Of a stretch of DNA of 17,957 bases, positions 15,480-17,957 are shown in pieces (positions within the stretch are counted from its first letter, which is position 1; the number at the start of each line of letters is the position of its first letter). Both the position numbers and the translations under genes were made by a program. The DNA is taken from assembly GCA_946626265.1 (NCBI GenBank), contig CAMOUE010000020.1:1-17957 (forward strand). The letters run 5' to 3'. The DNA comes from an uncultured Eggerthellaceae bacterium (lineage in GTDB: Bacteria; Actinomycetota; Coriobacteriia; Coriobacteriales; Eggerthellaceae). The notes beneath the pieces are model-generated. The model was not told the DNA's origin, searched no databases, and worked only from the letters and a program-made list of their open reading frames with translations.

Positions 15480-15532
15480 ATGACCATAGCAATTGGCGCA
15501 GTTCAAATAGCTTTTAGTTGAAAGGGGCAATC

Positions 15533-16162
15533 ATGGCGCTGCTTGACGATCTCCGCGAGAAGACAATGAAGGGCAAGAGGAAGGAAACCGGTCCGCTCGT
15601 ACAGCAGGCTCTGGACGAGGGCATGGATCCGCAGGAAATCCTCGACGCAATGATCGATGCCATGGGCATCATCGGCGACCGTTTCACCAAGGGCGAGTGC
15701 TTCGTCCCCGAGATGCTCGTCGCAGCTCGTGCCATGAACGCTGGTACCGAGATCCTGAAGCCGGCTCTGGCCGCTGGTGGCACCGAGCCTCTGGGCCATG
15801 CCGTCATCGGCACCGTCGCCGGCGACATGCATGACATCGGCAAGAACCTCGTCCGCATGCTCATCGAGGGCAAGGGCGTCGAGGTCGACGACCTGGGCGT
15901 TGACGTCGCCCCCGAGAAGTTCGTCGAGTACGTCGGTGCTCACCCCGAGTGCAAGGTCGTCTGCCTGTCCGCCCTGCTGACCACGACCATGCCGTCCATC
16001 GACGCGACCATCAAGGCTCTCGCCGACGCTGGCCTGCGCGACAACGTCAAGATCATGATCGGTGGCGCCCCTGTGACCCAGGAATTTGCCGAGGAAGTTG
16101 GCGCCGACGCCTACACGCCGGATGCCGGTTCCGCCGCTGCGAAGATCGTCGAGTTCTTCTAA
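15533..16162 (+). CDS. Corrinoid (cobamide-binding) methyl-shuttle protein of the MtgC/MtvC/MttC type
   Basis: The 209-residue protein carries the methyl group on a bound cobamide between a substrate methyltransferase and the tetrahydrofolate methyltransferase. Residues 1-85 are the four-helix cap domain (B12-binding 2: VQQALDEGMDPQEILDAMIDAM). Residues 88-209 are the Rossmann-like B12 domain with the lower-ligand motif GDMHDIGKNLV (Asp98-x-His100-Asp101-x-Gly103), then CLSALLTTTMPS and MIGGAPVTQEFAEEVGADAY. The ATG at 15533 lies five bases after AAAGGGG (15521-15527); an in-frame TTG at 15518 is less likely. Codons are strongly biased (GCT/GCC for Ala, ACC for Thr, CTG for Leu) compared with neighbours, pointing to an abundant protein. 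It has its own promoter and terminator. Confidence 0.94.
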   Translation: MALLDDLREKTMKGKRKETGPLVQQALDEGMDPQEILDAMIDAMGIIGDRFTKGECFVPEMLVAARAMNAGTEILKPALAAGGTEPLGHAVIGTVAGDMHDIGKNLVRMLIEGKGVEVDDLGVDVAPEKFVEYVGAHPECKVVCLSALLTTTMPSIDATIKALADAGLRDNVKIMIGGAPVTQEFAEEVGADAYTPDAGSAAAKIVEFF

Positions 16163-16182
16163 GATCGAACACTGATCAAAAG

Positions 16183-16213
16183 AAAGCCGTCCGCATGTGC
16201 GGGCGGCTTTTTT
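16183..16213. terminator. Intrinsic terminator after the corrinoid protein gene, probably bidirectional
   Basis: AAGCCGTCCG and CGGGCGGCTT pair (one T-G pair) around CATGTG and are followed by TTTT (16210-16213) directly after the final TT of the stem. Read on the other strand the hairpin is followed by CTTTCTTTTG, so it can also end the convergent regulator transcript, whose stop is at 16244-16246. Confidence 0.85.
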
Positions 16214-16243
16214 GTTGCGAGAACATGGCTTGATACGAGACAT

Positions 16244-17764
16244 CTAGCTGGAGTTGAGCAGGGTGTTCAGCGAAACGAGGAGGTAGAAGCGGAAATCGGG
16301 GTCGTTCAGGTCGGGGTCGATTATCTCCAGTATCTTGTCCATATGGTTTCTGAGCGTATTGCGGTGAAGGTACAGTTTCCGTGCGGCTTTCGCGGCGTTC
16401 CGCTCGCACAGCAAATACGTGAGCAGCGTTTTGGAATACTTCGTGTTGTGGGAGCGGTCGTACGCGAAGAGCACGTCCGCCTCGTAGCAAATGGGGACGC
16501 CGGTGCATTTGTCGGCCAGCAGGTGGCTGAACGTGCTTTCGCACGATACGAGCTGCGGTTGCGCGTCTGCGCTTGATTCGACTGTATCGTGCATGTGCAT
16601 GTTCAGCTCGTAGTAGGTTTTAAGTAGGGTGAAGTCGCTGAACCGATTGGACAAGACGACGGTTCGCTTGAGGGACTTGCAGCATTTTGCCAGATGGCTC
16701 ATGAAGCTGGGCGTATCTTCTTGCTTGATGTGGAACAGCACGATAGCCGTGTCCTTGTAGATATAGGCATGGCTGTCGAAATCGCCCGACAGCTGGCCCA
16801 TCGTCCGCATGTGGAGCAAGTGGTTCTGGTACTCGTCCGGTTCAAATCGAACCGTCGCCATGCGGAAGTCCGACATCACGTCCCAATGCGTCGACCGTTT
16901 GAGCTCGTCTGCAATGTCGCGCGTGTTCGTGAGCATGCCGTCGAGCATATGGACGACGTAGCTGTTCTGGAAACCTGCAATATAGCCTTGCTGGGCCCCG
17001 CGGGATGCCATGAGCGGCGCGATGAGCGTGCCGAACTCCTGCGCGATTGCCACCTCGCAGTACCCGAGGTCGCCCCACGTGTCGATCATGAAGAAGTAAC
17101 CGACGAGCTTTCCGTGGTAGCGAACCGGTTTGGCCAGGATTCGCATCGTGTACACCTCGGAGTCGACGAGCTCCGCACGTGCGAGGTTGGAGATACGGTA
17201 GTAATCGCCCGTGCGGTTGAGGGCTTCCACGATGTTGAGCGGATACAGGCCGTCATGCAGTATCTGGTAGTGCCACGTGGCGCTTATCTCGCACATCTCG
17301 AAATCGACGCGCGAGATCATGCGCCAGCCGGCGTCGGCGACGTACTGCGGGCGCGGCACCAGCTTCGCTGTCGCGTCCAGCATGTCTTGGTAGGGCGCAT
17401 CGGAAATGAGCAGGTCGTTTATGAGATCGTGCCAATTCCGGTATTGCTCCATGGCGTTCACGAGCGCATCGAAGAGCGCGTCGAGGTCGCAGTCGTCGGG
17501 TACGACGATGCGCGGGATGCCACGGCATAGGTCGGCGAGGTTCTCCGTCACCACGCAGCCGAACAGGTCGTTCGGGTCCAAGGCGGGAGAGGGCACCTCA
17601 TGCGCGTCGGCGACGAAGTAGAGGAACCCGGGACGGCTTGCAAAGCGCGTGGACGCGACGCCGACCCACTGGATCTTGAGGGGTCCGACATGCTCGTCGA
17701 CGATTCGGGCGTCAGGGACGCTTTCGAGCGCCTTCGTGTACATGTAGCGAAGCGATAGGTTCAT
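16244..17764 (-). CDS. PucR-type helix-turn-helix transcriptional regulator
   Basis: The 506-residue cytoplasmic protein ends in a PucR C-terminal HTH domain (about residues 447-506): TYLLCERNAAKAARKLYLHRNTLRNHMDKI, with HRNTLRNH as the expected recognition helix. The rest is a long sensor region. Residues 1-110 resemble an N-terminal PucR-like ligand domain, the centre (GWRMISRVDF...YFFMIDTWGDL) looks GAF/PAS-like, and residues 250-440 hold a diverged middle domain; these borders are rough. The ATG at 17764 (reverse strand) follows GGAGG at six-base spacing. It is transcribed toward the corrinoid protein gene and away from the gene at 17945. It probably senses a methylated substrate or its product and controls the module; the palindrome in the shared promoter region is a natural binding site. 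The ligand cannot be read from sequence. Confidence 0.88.
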   Translation of the reverse strand: MNLSLRYMYTKALESVPDARIVDEHVGPLKIQWVGVASTRFASRPGFLYFVADAHEVPSPALDPNDLFGCVVTENLADLCRGIPRIVVPDDCDLDALFDALVNAMEQYRNWHDLINDLLISDAPYQDMLDATAKLVPRPQYVADAGWRMISRVDFEMCEISATWHYQILHDGLYPLNIVEALNRTGDYYRISNLARAELVDSEVYTMRILAKPVRYHGKLVGYFFMIDTWGDLGYCEVAIAQEFGTLIAPLMASRGAQQGYIAGFQNSYVVHMLDGMLTNTRDIADELKRSTHWDVMSDFRMATVRFEPDEYQNHLLHMRTMGQLSGDFDSHAYIYKDTAIVLFHIKQEDTPSFMSHLAKCCKSLKRTVVLSNRFSDFTLLKTYYELNMHMHDTVESSADAQPQLVSCESTFSHLLADKCTGVPICYEADVLFAYDRSHNTKYSKTLLTYLLCERNAAKAARKLYLHRNTLRNHMDKILEIIDPDLNDPDFRFYLLVSLNTLLNSS

Positions 17765-17818
17765 GAACGGCCTCCGACAATGATAAGTCCGCGAACTGAT
17801 TTACCAGGTCAAGTTTAG

Positions 17819-17836
17819 TTGTGCAACAGTGCACAA
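17819..17836. promoter_or_regulatory. Perfect inverted repeat TTGTGCA-N4-TGCACAA, candidate regulator operator
   Basis: TTGTGCA (17819-17825), spacer ACAG and TGCACAA (17830-17836) form a symmetric 18-base site. It lies between the divergent regulator (start 17764) and the gene at 17945, 126 bases before the latter. On the reverse strand a TTGACC -35-like element (17807-17812) sits six bases downstream of it, so the site could also govern the regulator itself. Confidence 0.6.
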
Positions 17837-17916
17837 TCAATTGGGCAAAACGTAGTATCTGATGCACTTGTGGCTTTCACCTGCGTTTTTCTATTCTCTC
17901 TTTCAAGGTGGGATAG

Positions 17917-17952
17917 ATGTCGGCTCATAGAAAGGGGAAAGAAAATGAGTGA
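17917..17952 (+). CDS. Possible 11-codon leader ORF overlapping the next gene start
   Basis: ATG at 17917 is preceded by AAGGTGG (17905-17911) at five-base spacing and encodes MSAHRKGKENE before TGA at 17950-17952. It contains the ribosome binding site of the gene starting at 17945 and overlaps it in another frame, which would allow translational coupling. It is very short and may be fortuitous. Confidence 0.25.
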   Translation: MSAHRKGKENE

Positions 17953-17957
17953 CGACG
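17945..17957 (+). CDS. Start of a gene cut by the window end (MSDD...), product not determinable
   Basis: ATG at 17945 follows AAAGGGG (17931-17937) at seven-base spacing, the same type of ribosome binding site as the corrinoid protein gene. Only four codons (MSDD) are inside the window. It is divergent from the PucR-type regulator and has the TTGTGCA palindrome 126 bases upstream. A substrate-specific corrinoid methyltransferase or a substrate transporter would fit the context, since neither is otherwise present; this is inference only. Confidence 0.6.

Noticed and set aside
13127..15487. 786-codon open frame on the - strand opposite the HyuA-like gene
   Set aside because: Its translation is Arg/His/Asp/Val-rich low-information sequence with no motifs, while the + strand has clear family motifs. 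It arises from GC-rich third positions.
15502..15522. TTCAA...TTGAA inverted repeat before the corrinoid protein gene
   Set aside because: Only five paired bases with an internal mismatch in AT-rich DNA; too weak to call a structure.
1..17957. CRISPR arrays, insertion sequences, tRNA genes, attachment sites
   Set aside because: No regularly spaced repeats, transposase-like proteins, terminal inverted repeats or tRNA-like sequences were found when reading the gaps and gene products.

Overview
The window looks like a chromosomal segment of a high-GC anaerobic actinobacterium, most likely class Coriobacteriia (Eggerthella/Gordonibacter/Adlercreutzia-like). This is inferred from GC-rich third codon positions, Ala/Ser-rich lipoproteins with an LAAC lipobox, and an anaerobic (early cobalt insertion) type cobalamin pathway next to corrinoid-dependent methyl-transfer genes. 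No rRNA, tRNA, CRISPR array or mobile element was seen. No gene-free stretch exceeds 300 bases.

Region 1 (1-5381, + strand) is a tightly packed cobalamin operon: the end of a CbiE-CbiT fusion, cbiA, a CobD-like threonine-phosphate decarboxylase, cbiP and cbiC. Joints are ATGA overlaps or short gaps. Region 2 (5382-6912) holds a lipoprotein with two copies of one domain and a convergent small gene of unknown function, separated by a perfect 15-bp hairpin. Region 3 (7094-10148, + strand) is the nucleotide-loop assembly operon: cobT, cobU, cobS and a second, degenerate CobU-like protein fused to a cysteine-rich domain. Together regions 1 and 3 cover late corrin-ring steps, amidation, linker synthesis and lower-ligand attachment. 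cbiB, a cobalamin adenosyltransferase and the early cbi genes are not in the window.

Region 4 (10149-17957) is a corrinoid methyl-transfer module. It contains a methyl-corrinoid:tetrahydrofolate methyltransferase (MtgA-like), a [2Fe-2S]/ASKHA reductive activator of corrinoid proteins, a DUF2284 cysteine-rich protein, a hydantoinase/oxoprolinase-family ASKHA protein with no HyuB partner, a B12-binding corrinoid shuttle protein, and a divergent PucR-type regulator. A further gene starts at 17945 and is cut by the window end. The likely flow is: an unseen substrate methyltransferase methylates the corrinoid protein; the MtgA-like enzyme moves the methyl to tetrahydrofolate; the activator rescues corrinoid oxidised to Co(II). 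The cobalamin genes next door would supply the cofactor.

The most notable non-coding signal is a heptamer, TTGTGCA, at nearly the same distance (115-126 nt) upstream of three start codons: the MtgA-like gene, the corrinoid protein gene and the truncated gene at 17945. In front of the last it forms a perfect inverted repeat, TTGTGCA-N4-TGCACAA, in the PucR divergent promoter region. It is a candidate operator for the adjacent PucR regulator.
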